The notes beneath the pieces are model-generated. The model did not search any database and had not been told where the DNA came from. It was given only the letters and a program-made list of their open reading frames with translations. DNA of 64,000 nucleotides from Eubacteriales bacterium. GTDB lineage: Bacteria; Bacillota; Clostridia; Lachnospirales; Lachnospiraceae. The first letter of the stretch is position 1, and each line of letters starts with the position of its first letter. Positions 53,850-62,431 of the stretch are shown here, piece by piece. The DNA lies in the NCBI GenBank assembly GCA_030536995.1, contig JAUNOY010000011.1:1-64000 (forward strand), written 5' to 3'. The position numbers and the translations under genes are program-made.

Positions 53850-55619
53850 ATGCTTCCTCTTCAAAAAAAATCCCTGCGCAGGGGAATTCTTTTATTTCTT
53901 GTTCTTATTTTCGGCATTTTCTTTGGATTTTTCTTTAATTACGGTTTTTCAGAAAATGCCCGCTTCGAAAAATTTGCAGAGGATATTTTTCGTTCTGAGA
54001 TCAGCGGAAATACGCTCACTCTCCACTATACCCTTGCTCGTCCCGAAAAACAGGGAATTACCAATGTCTCCCCCTCTCTGGGAAGCGTTCCTTCGGATAT
54101 GAAAAAGACTTATAAAACCTGCGAAACCTACGAGCAGCGACTGAAGTCCTTTTCTCCTGAACGTCTTTCTGAGGAAAACAGAATTACTCTGGATCATCTT
54201 CTTCTCCATTTTCATACCCTGCGTTCTCTTGGCGACCATTATCTTCTGGAGGAACATTTAAGCCCAAGCCTCGGGATTCAGGCGCAGCTCCCTGTTCTTC
54301 TGGCAGAATATGCCTTTTACAGGAAAGAAGACATTGCAGACTATCTGAAGCTTCTCCCTCAGATAAAACCTTATTTTCAGAGTATTCTTGCTTTTGAAAA
54401 ACAGAAATCTCTCTCAGGTTTCTTTATGTGCGACGAAACCCTGAACCGAATTCAGGCTCAGTGCCGTGAGTTTATAAAAGACCCTGATTCAAATTATATG
54501 CAGGATATTTTTGCCCAAAAGCTTGCCGCCTGCGGATATATCGGGGAAAAAGAACGCCAAAAACTCCTTACATATCACGAAAAACTGCTGAAAGAACAGG
54601 TTCTTCCTGCTTACCAGTCCCTTATAGACGGTTTGGAAGAACTTCGGGGCACAGGAAGGAATTCCAAAGGACTTTTTTATTTTGAAGGGGGAAGAACTTA
54701 CTATCAGTATCTTATCCGAAGCCAGACAGGTTCCTTCCTATCTGTAGAAGAGATTCGAAAATGGCTCTCTTCCCAGCTTATCTCAGATTTTAAAGAAATT
54801 TCTGTGCTTACACAGAAGAATCCTTCGCTTTTTTCCAGTCTGCACCGTTTGGCAGCATCTCTTTCTCTGTCTCCCTCTCAGATGCTGGAAACCCTTCAGA
54901 ACCAGATTGAGCAGGATTTCCCTGTGCTTGAAGCGCCCTCTTACGAGCTTCGATATGTCCATGATTCCATGAAAGACTTTTTAAGCCCTGCTTTTTATCT
55001 CACTCCTCCCGCAGATACCGGTTCCCCAAATGTGATTTATCTCAACCGTGCCAAAAGTACGAACAATCTCGACATCTTCACTACTCTTGCACACGAAGGA
55101 TTTCCGGGGCATTTATACCAGACTGTAACCTTTGCCGAACAGAAACCGCCGCTGATTCGCTATCTTTTTACCTCTGGCGGATATGTGGAGGGCTGGGCGA
55201 CTTATATTGAATCCTACGCCTGTCAGTATGCGGCAGCCTTATCCTCTCTTTCGGATGCCTCCGATGCTGCGCGGCTTGCATGGCTCAACAAAAGCCTGAA
55301 CCTGTGCATTTATTCTCTTCTTGATATCGGCATCCACTATGACGGATGGGACGAAGCCCGCTCTTCTGCCTTTCTTAGAAGTTTTGGTATACGAAGCGCC
55401 TCTGCTGCCTCCGAAATTTACCGTTACATCGCAGAAACCCCGGGAAACTACCTGAAATACTATCTTGGAAATCTTCACTTCCAGAAATTGAAACACCATC
55501 ACATGGAACAGCTCGGCGACAACTTCAGCCCGAAAGACTTCCACGAAAAAATCCTGCAAATCGGCCCGGTACCATTTCCGGTATTGGAAAAATACATGAA
55601 TGCGGATTTAGCTGAATAG
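53850..55619 (+). CDS. DUF885 family membrane-anchored metallopeptidase-like protein
   Basis: About 589 residues. An N-terminal basic stretch and one transmembrane segment (about 12-32) anchor an extracellular helical domain. The family motif AHEGFPGHLYQ near residue 415, with a later EGWATYIE, resembles a gluzincin HExxxH...E zinc site. DUF885 proteins are presumed carboxypeptidase-like; the substrate is unknown. The frame opens at TTG 53844, but GAAAGG lies 7 bp before ATG 53850, which is chosen. It ends at a terminator shared with the convergent MarR gene. Confidence 0.88.
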   Translation: MLPLQKKSLRRGILLFLVLIFGIFFGFFFNYGFSENARFEKFAEDIFRSEISGNTLTLHYTLARPEKQGITNVSPSLGSVPSDMKKTYKTCETYEQRLKSFSPERLSEENRITLDHLLLHFHTLRSLGDHYLLEEHLSPSLGIQAQLPVLLAEYAFYRKEDIADYLKLLPQIKPYFQSILAFEKQKSLSGFFMCDETLNRIQAQCREFIKDPDSNYMQDIFAQKLAACGYIGEKERQKLLTYHEKLLKEQVLPAYQSLIDGLEELRGTGRNSKGLFYFEGGRTYYQYLIRSQTGSFLSVEEIRKWLSSQLISDFKEISVLTQKNPSLFSSLHRLAASLSLSPSQMLETLQNQIEQDFPVLEAPSYELRYVHDSMKDFLSPAFYLTPPADTGSPNVIYLNRAKSTNNLDIFTTLAHEGFPGHLYQTVTFAEQKPPLIRYLFTSGGYVEGWATYIESYACQYAAALSSLSDASDAARLAWLNKSLNLCIYSLLDIGIHYDGWDEARSSAFLRSFGIRSASAASEIYRYIAETPGNYLKYYLGNLHFQKLKHHHMEQLGDNFSPKDFHEKILQIGPVPFPVLEKYMNADLAE

Positions 55620-55652
55620 AAAAGGGAACTGCCTGATACGCAGTTCCCTTTA
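55619..55652. terminator. Bidirectional terminator
   Basis: AAAGGGAACTGC-ctgata-CGCAGTTCCCTTT perfect stem between two convergent genes. Confidence 0.92.
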
Positions 55653-55657
55653 CAGAA

Positions 55658-56095
55658 TCATTTATAAGTGTCAAAGAATTCCTGTGCATTCTGAAGCGCC
55701 TTTGTCAGCACTTCTGTTTCCTGCGCACTTAAACCTTTAAGGATTCCGATTACCATTTTGTCATGAAAAGCTTTATGATGAAAATATACCTTTTTACCGG
55801 TTTCGGACAAAGATATAAGCACTACACGCCTGTCCTCTTCGCTTCTCACACGCTGAACATAGCCTTTTTTCACCAGATTATTCACCGCAATCGTCAATGT
55901 TCCCACTGTGACAGAAAGAGCCTTTGCAACAGTTGTCATGTTTTTCGGTTCATTTATTCCAATCGCTGCTATAATGTGCATATCATTGACAGAAATATTG
56001 TTAAATTCTGATGTCGCCAGAGCTTTTTGCTCAATGTCCATAATCTCATTGAACAGATTTACCAGTACATCGTTAATGGTTTCGTAATGATTCAT
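55658..56095 (-). CDS. MarR family regulator, FabT-like
   Basis: A 145-residue winged-helix regulator. The central TTVAKALSVTVGTLTIAVNN recognition helix and wing (KKGYVQRVRSEEDRRVVLI) closely follow FabT, the repressor of fatty-acid synthesis genes in Gram-positives, which typically uses acyl-ACP as corepressor. Here it stands alone, without fab genes, so the regulon must lie elsewhere if the resemblance holds. Confidence 0.85.
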   Translation of the reverse strand: MNHYETINDVLVNLFNEIMDIEQKALATSEFNNISVNDMHIIAAIGINEPKNMTTVAKALSVTVGTLTIAVNNLVKKGYVQRVRSEEDRRVVLISLSETGKKVYFHHKAFHDKMVIGILKGLSAQETEVLTKALQNAQEFFDTYK

Positions 56096-56259
56096 GCTGC
56101 CCCTCCATAAAATTTTATATATAATGTATTATACACTATAGTTCTTTGGTACACAAAGTTTTTTTCTTTTAATTTATCTTTCTTTGCCCGACAAAGTCTG
56201 ATATAATTAAAATGTTATCATAAAATATATTCTTACTTAATCTAAAGGACTTTGCGTTT

Positions 56260-57693
56260 ATGAAGAAAAAATATAATATACCACTGAATTTCAAAGAAAG
56301 GAATAACTCCAAGATCAGCCTGATCAGTTCTATTGCTGTGCTTGCTGTCCTTTTTCTGATTTTTAACCAGATAGATTACAGTCTTGTCCGAAAGCCGGAA
56401 AAGGAGGCTGCAGAAGCTGCTGCGATTCAAAAAAAGAAAGCTGAGGAAGAAGCTGCCAAGCCTGCCGTGAGCAAGGCAACTATTCTCGCAGTGGGCGACA
56501 ATCTTTATCACACCAGCCTTATGGAGTCCGGTCAGTATGAATCCGGTCAGTGGGATTACAAGCATGTATATGCCAATCTGAAGAACCAGATTCAGGCAGC
56601 CGATCTGGCGATTGTCAATCAGGAGACAGTCTTTACCACAGACCACGGCAGCATCAGCAGTTACCCTGCCTTTGCAACACCTACAGAAGTTGGAGACGCT
56701 CTTGTAGATGCAGGCTTCGATATTGTCACTTCCGCAACTAATCATATTGACGATTTCGGTTATGACAATCTCGCCCAGACTCTTGAATTCTGGAAAAACA
56801 ATTATCCGGACATCACTCTTCTGGGAATCCACGACTCCCAGGAAGACGCAGACGCTGTTAAAGTCAGAGAAGTAAACGGAATCAAAATTGCCTTTCTCAA
56901 TTATACTTATGGAACAAACAGCGGAAATGCCGCAATTGAAGACAAACCTTATATGATTGATATTTTTGACAAAGATAAGGTTGCCGCAGATATCCAGAAA
57001 GCAAAAAAACTGAGCGACTGCATCATTGTCTGCGCACACTGGGGCGCCGAAGACGAAACAATGCCCAACGAATACGAGAAGCAGTGGACAGCTTTTCTTC
57101 TGGAGCAGGGCGTTGATGTTGTCATTGGCGGAAATCCTCATGTGCTCCAGCCATACGGACGCATCTTTGACGATTCCGGAAACAGTATGCTGGTTTACTA
57201 CTCTCTGGGTAACTTCGTCACTGGTCAGGAAAGCCTGAATAAGCTTCTTGGAGGTATGGCTTCCTTTACTGTTCAGAAGACCGTTAAAGACGGTGTGGAA
57301 AATGTTGAAATCCTGACCCCTGAACTTACTCCGATTGTCATGCATTATGATACTGCAAACGGAGAGTTCGGCCCTTATCTTCTGGATCAGTATACAGAAG
57401 AGCTGGCTTCCAGACACAGCGTACGGGATATTATCGGAGAAGAATTCAGCCTTTCCAATCTGAAAAATAAATTTGACGAAATTATGTCCATGAATGTAAA
57501 ACCATCCACAGGAACTAATCTCCTCAATGTGAAATTCGACTGGGACGGAAATATGGTTGATAAAGCTTCCGGCGATATTGTGGAGGATACAGAATCCATT
57601 CAGGCATGGCAGTATTATGAGCAGCTAAACTCCGGGGAATCTGACCAGACAGACAGTTCTGAAGATTCCGGCGAAGGAGACTATTCTGAGTAA
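56260..57693 (+). CDS. CapA family membrane-anchored protein
   Basis: A 477-residue protein. One N-terminal transmembrane segment (about 22-38) is followed by a Lys/Glu/Ala coiled linker and a CapA/PgsA metallophosphatase-like domain: AVGDNLYH, NQETVF, SATNHIDDFG, CAHWGAE, GGNPHVLQP, YSLGNFV. CapA proteins take part in poly-gamma-glutamate export or anchoring, but no capB/capC lie here, so the role is open. The C-terminal tail is acidic and Ser-rich. A terminator follows. Confidence 0.88.
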   Translation: MKKKYNIPLNFKERNNSKISLISSIAVLAVLFLIFNQIDYSLVRKPEKEAAEAAAIQKKKAEEEAAKPAVSKATILAVGDNLYHTSLMESGQYESGQWDYKHVYANLKNQIQAADLAIVNQETVFTTDHGSISSYPAFATPTEVGDALVDAGFDIVTSATNHIDDFGYDNLAQTLEFWKNNYPDITLLGIHDSQEDADAVKVREVNGIKIAFLNYTYGTNSGNAAIEDKPYMIDIFDKDKVAADIQKAKKLSDCIIVCAHWGAEDETMPNEYEKQWTAFLLEQGVDVVIGGNPHVLQPYGRIFDDSGNSMLVYYSLGNFVTGQESLNKLLGGMASFTVQKTVKDGVENVEILTPELTPIVMHYDTANGEFGPYLLDQYTEELASRHSVRDIIGEEFSLSNLKNKFDEIMSMNVKPSTGTNLLNVKFDWDGNMVDKASGDIVEDTESIQAWQYYEQLNSGESDQTDSSEDSGEGDYSE

Positions 57694-57722
57694 CAGGATT
57701 TCTTTTAAATTCAAATAATGCC

Positions 57723-57769
57723 AAAAATGCTGACTCCTCATCATCACCGGGAGCCAGCATTTTTTTTCT
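57723..57769. terminator. Bidirectional terminator after the CapA gene
   Basis: AAAATGCTG-CTC paired with GAG-CAGCATTTT, followed by TTTT, between convergent genes. Confidence 0.9.
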
Positions 57770-57782
57770 AATTACTTTCTTC

Positions 57783-58559
57783 TTATTTGATTCCAAATAT
57801 TTTCTTTGCATTTTCCTCAGTTACTGCAATAACCTCTTCCGGAGTAACGCCTTTCAGTTCTGCAATCATCCGGGCTACATATGGAAGATTCAGAGAGGAA
57901 TTGCGTTTTCCCCGATTTGGCTTGGGAGCCAGATAAGGGCAGTCTGTTTCCAGTACAAGCTGTGAAAGAGGAGCGTATTTTACAACCTCTTTTAATTTTT
58001 TTGCATTTTCGAAGGTAACAACACCACCGATTCCAAGATAAAGCCCCATTTTCAGATACTCAGCCGCAATTTCCTTACTGTAGGAAAAGCAGTGAATAAT
58101 TCCGCCGTACATACCGCCCTGCATATATTCTTTCACAATGGTAAGAGTATCTTCCGCCGCCTCACGGCTATGGATGATAAAAGGCATTTTTTTCTCCCTC
58201 GCAAGATCCATCTGGGCGCGAAACCATTTCTGCTGAATAAGATGCTCTTCTTTCTCTTTATGCCAATAGTAATCAAGTCCAATTTCTCCGATGGCAACAG
58301 CTTTTTCATGGTCTGCCATACGGCTGATTTTCCCAAGAACCTCTTCCGTCATCTCTCCTGCATCGTCCGGATGAACGCCCACCGCTCCGTAAATAAACGG
58401 GTATTTTTCCATCAGGGCAATGGTATTATCCAGACCATCAATGGATGCGCAGGAGTTTACGATTGTACCGATTCCGCCAGCCTCCATAGATGCAAGAAGC
58501 TCTTCTCTGTCTATGTCAAAAGCATCGTCGTCATAATGTGCATGTGTATCAAAAATCAT
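57783..58559 (-). CDS. tatD: TatD family metal-dependent hydrolase
   Basis: A 258-residue TIM-barrel nuclease/hydrolase. Metal ligands are seen in DTHAHYDD (residues 4-11), GEIGLDYYW, HSREA, HCFSYS and ETDCPYLAPKP. Members act on DNA ends or D-aminoacyl-tRNA. It is last in the moaC-mog-tatD transcript (24-bp gap). Confidence 0.94.
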   Translation of the reverse strand: MIFDTHAHYDDDAFDIDREELLASMEAGGIGTIVNSCASIDGLDNTIALMEKYPFIYGAVGVHPDDAGEMTEEVLGKISRMADHEKAVAIGEIGLDYYWHKEKEEHLIQQKWFRAQMDLAREKKMPFIIHSREAAEDTLTIVKEYMQGGMYGGIIHCFSYSKEIAAEYLKMGLYLGIGGVVTFENAKKLKEVVKYAPLSQLVLETDCPYLAPKPNRGKRNSSLNLPYVARMIAELKGVTPEEVIAVTEENAKKIFGIK

Positions 58560-58583
58560 CTGTCTGTCTCCTGTTGTTCTCTC

Positions 58584-59075
58584 TTATTTTCTTGCGCAGT
58601 TGGACGCTTCTCCTGTAAGAATTTCAATTCCGTGTCCAAGAGCATCTATAATATATTCCAGACTTTCTCTTACTGCCTTCGGGCTTCCGGGCAAATTGAT
58701 AATCAGCGTCCCCTTACGGATTCCTGCTGTGGCGCGGCTTAACATGGCACGTTTCGTAATGGTCATGCTATAAGCCCTCATAGCTTCCGGAATTCCCGGT
58801 ACACGGCGTTCAATAATGTCCTCTGTCGCCTCCGGCATCACATCTCTCTGGGAAAAACCGGTACCGCCCGTTGTAAGAATCAGCTCTGCAGCGCCGCTGT
58901 CTGCGATTTCAGCCATCCTCTTGGAAAGCATTTCTCTATCATCGGGAAGAACCTCCATCAGTACCGTATCGTATCCTGCTTCTTCTACTATTTCACGAAT
59001 TACCGGTCCGCTTAAGTCTTCTCTTTCTCCTCTGTATCCTGTATCGCTTGAAGTAATAATCGCAACTCTTTTCAT
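58584..59075 (-). CDS. MogA/MoaB family molybdopterin adenylyltransferase-like protein
   Basis: A 163-residue protein of the molybdenum cofactor pathway. TSSDTGYRGEREDLSG and the molybdopterin-binding ILTTGGTGFSQRDVMPEA with a following NLPGSPKAV match MogA/MoaB. It would adenylate molybdopterin before metal insertion. moaC lies 17 bp upstream; the other moa and moe genes are not in the window. Confidence 0.92.
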   Translation of the reverse strand: MKRVAIITSSDTGYRGEREDLSGPVIREIVEEAGYDTVLMEVLPDDREMLSKRMAEIADSGAAELILTTGGTGFSQRDVMPEATEDIIERRVPGIPEAMRAYSMTITKRAMLSRATAGIRKGTLIINLPGSPKAVRESLEYIIDALGHGIEILTGEASNCARK

Positions 59076-59092
59076 AAGTAAACCCTTCTTTC

Positions 59093-59581
59093 TTATTCTT
59101 TATCCCCGAAGTGAAAGTCTCCGCTCTTTCCCCCTGTTTTCTCTACCAAATGGATATCAGACATAACCATGTGTTTATCAATCGCCTTGCACATATCATA
59201 AATCGTCAGAAGCGTAATCTGCACCCCTGTCAGTGCTTCCATTTCTACGCCTGTTTTTCCTTCTGTCTTAACTGTACAAAAAGCCCGGATAATTCCGGCA
59301 GCTTCGTCCAGCTCATAGTCTACGGAACACTTCTGAATCGGCAGCGGATGACACATGGGCACCAGATCCGAGGTACGCTTTACCGCCATAATTCCGGCTA
59401 CACGCGCTACGCCGAGAACATCTCCCTTTTTTACGGAACCGCCCTTTACCGCAGCCATAATCTCTTCTCCTACATGGATTTCTCCTGCGGCAACAGCAGT
59501 GCGGTATGTAACATTTTTTCCGGAAACATCCACCATCACTGCGTTTCCGTCTTTATCGAAATGAGTAAAACCTTCGCTCAT
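59093..59581 (-). CDS. moaC: Cyclic pyranopterin monophosphate synthase MoaC
   Basis: A 162-residue enzyme that, after MoaA, forms cyclic pyranopterin monophosphate. [28 protein letters not shown] and [10 protein letters not shown] are diagnostic. Length is standard. It is the first gene of the moaC-mog-tatD operon. AAAGGAGAA precedes the ATG. Confidence 0.95.
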   Translation of the reverse strand: MSEGFTHFDKDGNAVMVDVSGKNVTYRTAVAAGEIHVGEEIMAAVKGGSVKKGDVLGVARVAGIMAVKRTSDLVPMCHPLPIQKCSVDYELDEAAGIIRAFCTVKTEGKTGVEMEALTGVQITLLTIYDMCKAIDKHMVMSDIHLVEKTGGKSGDFHFGDKE

Positions 59582-59861
59582 GCTTCTTCTCCTTTATGAA
59601 ATTCTATCGTTTCCCATTGTCTCAATTTTAGCATTCACCTTCTATAATAGCAAGTCTGTGACTGGGAAAGTTGTGTGAACTATCAATATTTGTTACTGTT
59701 CACTCCGCAATATCAGTTAGTTAAACTGAAAGACTAAATTCTATGTGTGGGGTCTAACCATAATATTGAAAATTTTCTAAAAGAGGTTGACAGACTTCCA
59801 CTAATGTGTTCTCCTTGAGTTGTAAGTATGATCTTTTCAATTCAAGAAGGAGATAGAACGA

Positions 59862-60494
59862 ATGGCATACAGATACTGGGAATTAGAAAAAATAATAGAT
59901 GGGTTTAGCTATCAGTATGCGGGACCTGATGAAGATGCTATAATTATTATTCGCGAAAATGAATGGGCAAATTCGGTAGGAGTAAGATTTCGTGCACCCT
60001 TGAAGGATTTGGACAGCTACATAAAGTATATCAATGAAAGAAGGCTGGAAGAAGCGATTGTCCGGGTAAGTGATCTTTCCTTTTTGGAGCAATGTCCAAC
60101 ACTAAAACATTTGATAATCAAACCTCCGATTGGATTTGAAGGAGAATACGATTATTCACCGCTGTATAGGTTGTCTTGTATACGGGAATTACGGTGTAGT
60201 GCTTATTATGGAAAGATGGAAGAATACATCAGTCAGGTGGATTATTCCAAGATCAACGGTTTGGAGGCTATTGGTGTTCAGGTTACCAGTGGAATGAAGA
60301 ACTTTGAGAAGATATCTACATTAAAATTTCTTGACAAGTTAAAGAACCTTCAGATATTTGGCTTTGACGTGAATGTGGAAGACGGGGATCTGAGCCCATG
60401 TCTGCGTCTTCCAACTGTCTGGTGCTATCAGGGGCGCAGACACTATAATCTCAAAAACAAGGATCTGCCGAAACAACCATATAGAGGAGAGTGA
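59862..60494 (+). CDS. Hypothetical protein (210 aa), leucine-rich-repeat-like
   Basis: A soluble protein with repeated short strand-turn units spaced about 22-25 residues (DLSFLEQCPTLKHLIIKPP, LYRLSCIRELRCSA, LKFLDKLKNLQIFGFDV), as in degenerate leucine-rich repeats. No function is assigned. AAGGAG precedes the ATG. Base composition is A-richer than the flanking moa and CapA genes. It is the first of three cotranscribed unknown genes, a layout seen in immunity-type or defence-type cassettes, but that is only suggestive. Confidence 0.75.
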   Translation: MAYRYWELEKIIDGFSYQYAGPDEDAIIIIRENEWANSVGVRFRAPLKDLDSYIKYINERRLEEAIVRVSDLSFLEQCPTLKHLIIKPPIGFEGEYDYSPLYRLSCIRELRCSAYYGKMEEYISQVDYSKINGLEAIGVQVTSGMKNFEKISTLKFLDKLKNLQIFGFDVNVEDGDLSPCLRLPTVWCYQGRRHYNLKNKDLPKQPYRGE

Positions 60495-60526
60495 TAAATT
60501 TTATCTGGAAGGAGTTGGAGGGCAAC

Positions 60527-61567
60527 ATGATTTTTTATATAGTGTTTTTGGGTATGCTCGTTGTTTTTTTAGGAGCAATTGTAATATTAGTAGGATATTT
60601 TGGAACGGTAGGGGGCGCCGCGGCATCTGCTCTTGTTCTGTGGCTTCCGGGAATTAATCAGCTGTCGGAACGAACTCATTATTCCATGGCAGATGAATTG
60701 AATAACAGCAATCCTCTTTATGCAAGGGGATTTATGCGAAAAAATGCGTCTGGCAAAGCAGTTTGGGCAGATTTGAGAGGACTTTATTATTGTCAAAAAG
60801 CAACAATTCTGCCATTGTGCTGTGCCTGCATATATATGCTGTATATTTATTTTCATGATTTTGGTCATGTATTTTGGATAGACATAATTTTCATAATCTA
60901 TTTTTGGGGATTATTTTTGGTCTGGATGGTTCTCAGAAGTTATTATTGCTGTTGCTATAACCGGGATTTTCGATATGTGAAGGGCAAAAATGGAATATGG
61001 AAACCATTCAGCTATATTGCAAAACCTCCAAACTGGGGATCGTACAAGCCTTTTCATTGCAAATATCAGATAGATTATGAAGAAATGAAGGTAAGCCTGA
61101 TAAAGGAATGTAAACAAAATGGGTATCGTTTTCCGGAAGAATACCTTATGGAAGACGGACAGGAAGCACTTTTATTTATGCGCGAGGAAGAAGAAGGGAA
61201 TTTATTCTTTGAATTGATACATATAAAAGAATATTCTGATGAATGGATGGAAAAATTGAATGAAATTTTTGTGGATTACTGGAAAAAATATGTAGAAAAT
61301 TCGGAAAAAAAGGATTCCTACGGCATTATTTTTTTGCTGTGTATAGATGAATATAATACACCTTTGAGAAAGAGGCTGCTGTCCGTTTTAAGCGTGGATC
61401 AGGCAAAAGGCAGGTATCGTTTACCGGCGATACTTGTTTATTCCGAACATTCTTCGTTGGATATTTTGGCAAATTATAGAGAGTGGCATGGAGGGAAAAT
61501 GTATCGCAAGATGCGGAAAGAATTGCTTCGAATGCTGGGAATGTCGCAAAGAATTATTTCCATGTGA
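60527..61567 (+). CDS. Hypothetical membrane protein (346 aa)
   Basis: Three or four hydrophobic segments in the first 150 residues (MIFYIVFLGMLVVFLGAIVI, the glycine/alanine-rich second, and two aromatic-rich ones) are followed by a soluble acidic domain (about 165-345) with DEYNTPLRKRLLSVLS. I do not recognise the family. The frame opens at GTG 60491, overlapping the previous stop, but GGAGG lies 5 bp before ATG 60527, which is preferred. The last 20 residues may be frameshifted: another frame stays open and protein-like to 61650. Confidence 0.72.
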   Translation: MIFYIVFLGMLVVFLGAIVILVGYFGTVGGAAASALVLWLPGINQLSERTHYSMADELNNSNPLYARGFMRKNASGKAVWADLRGLYYCQKATILPLCCACIYMLYIYFHDFGHVFWIDIIFIIYFWGLFLVWMVLRSYYCCCYNRDFRYVKGKNGIWKPFSYIAKPPNWGSYKPFHCKYQIDYEEMKVSLIKECKQNGYRFPEEYLMEDGQEALLFMREEEEGNLFFELIHIKEYSDEWMEKLNEIFVDYWKKYVENSEKKDSYGIIFLLCIDEYNTPLRKRLLSVLSVDQAKGRYRLPAILVYSEHSSLDILANYREWHGGKMYRKMRKELLRMLGMSQRIISM

Positions 61568-61702
61568 GAAATGTTCAGAACGAGACCTATGGTGAAATAA
61601 TAGGAACAGTGGCGGAAACTTTTGCAGGCGGTGTTGTCGCAGATGTATAGGAAGTGGTGTGAAGTACAATGGAAGAACATTGGAAAAGGCAGGGCTAATG
61701 TT

Positions 61703-62275
61703 ATGAAGAAAATCAGATCAGCAAGGCTTCCTTCTTATATTGTAATGTCATCTTTGATGTGGCTAATTGTTTTGGAGGCGCATGACTGTATAGTAGCTGC
61801 TATAGGTGCAGTTATGCTTGCTTTATATATGACCATTGTGTATGTATTTCCGGAACTGAGAACCATCACTATGGACAAAGACGGGTGTACAGTCACCTGG
61901 CTAAAATGGAAGAAAAAACACAAGTGGGAAGAGCTTGCGATTATCAGAGAAGACACCTGGGGAAGACAAAGAGAAGGTTTTAAGGGGGTAGTTTTTTCAA
62001 AAAGTGCTGTTAGAAAAAATGGAGAAGCATATACAACAGAAAAAATCTTTCGTTCATTAGAGTATTTAGACTGTTTTTATGTTGTATTCGATAACATTAA
62101 GGAAGACGAATTTCTTAAACAGTTGGAAGAATGGGGAGTGAAGGTAGAGAAAGGGGAAGAATTAAGGAAAGAGCAACAGTATCAGGAAATGGTGGAAATA
62201 AGAAAAATGGCAAGAGAACGGCGAAAGAATGCTATAAAGAAAGATGGTAGTAGAACGAATAAGAAAAAAGGTTAG
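61703..62275 (+). CDS. Hypothetical membrane protein with PH-like domain (190 aa)
   Basis: Two transmembrane segments (about 10-50) are followed by a beta-rich stretch (ITMDKDGCTVTWLKWKKKHK, then WEELAIIRED) like bacterial PH-type or YcxB-like domains, and a Lys/Arg-rich C-terminal helix. The frame opens at TTG 61622, but the ATG at 61703 is followed by a typical membrane-protein start and is preferred, though its ribosome site (AGGG) is weak. It is the last of the cassette; a terminator follows. Confidence 0.7.
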   Translation: MKKIRSARLPSYIVMSSLMWLIVLEAHDCIVAAIGAVMLALYMTIVYVFPELRTITMDKDGCTVTWLKWKKKHKWEELAIIREDTWGRQREGFKGVVFSKSAVRKNGEAYTTEKIFRSLEYLDCFYVVFDNIKEDEFLKQLEEWGVKVEKGEELRKEQQYQEMVEIRKMARERRKNAIKKDGSRTNKKKG

Positions 62276-62295
62276 CAGAAGATATTGATTAATAA

Positions 62296-62328
62296 GGGAG
62301 CGGTTCCACACCGGACGCTTCCTTTTTT
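62296..62328 (+). terminator. Terminator after the three-gene cassette
   Basis: GGGAGCG paired with CGCTTCC (one G-U), followed by TTTTTTG, 20 bp past the stop of the last cassette gene. Confidence 0.8.
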
Positions 62329-62345
62329 GTCCCCTTTTTTAATGA

Positions 62346-62392
62346 AAAAAACTCCAGTTCCATGCGTTCAAAAACTATGGAATGGAGTTTTC
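62346..62392. terminator. Terminator of the P-type ATPase gene
   Basis: AAAACTCCA-TTCCAT paired with ATGGAA-TGGAGTTTT. Read leftward it is followed by TTTTTT. It lies about 40 bp past the stop at 62432. Confidence 0.85.
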
Positions 62393-62431
62393 GTTCTTTT
62401 TATTATTTATTCATTACAGATTCACACGCCA

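Noticed and set aside
56242-57417. Long minus-strand open frame (391 codons) opposite the CapA gene
   Set aside because: The plus-strand frame has clear CapA motifs and a start; the reverse frame is Cys/Ile/Phe-rich nonsense typical of a shadow.
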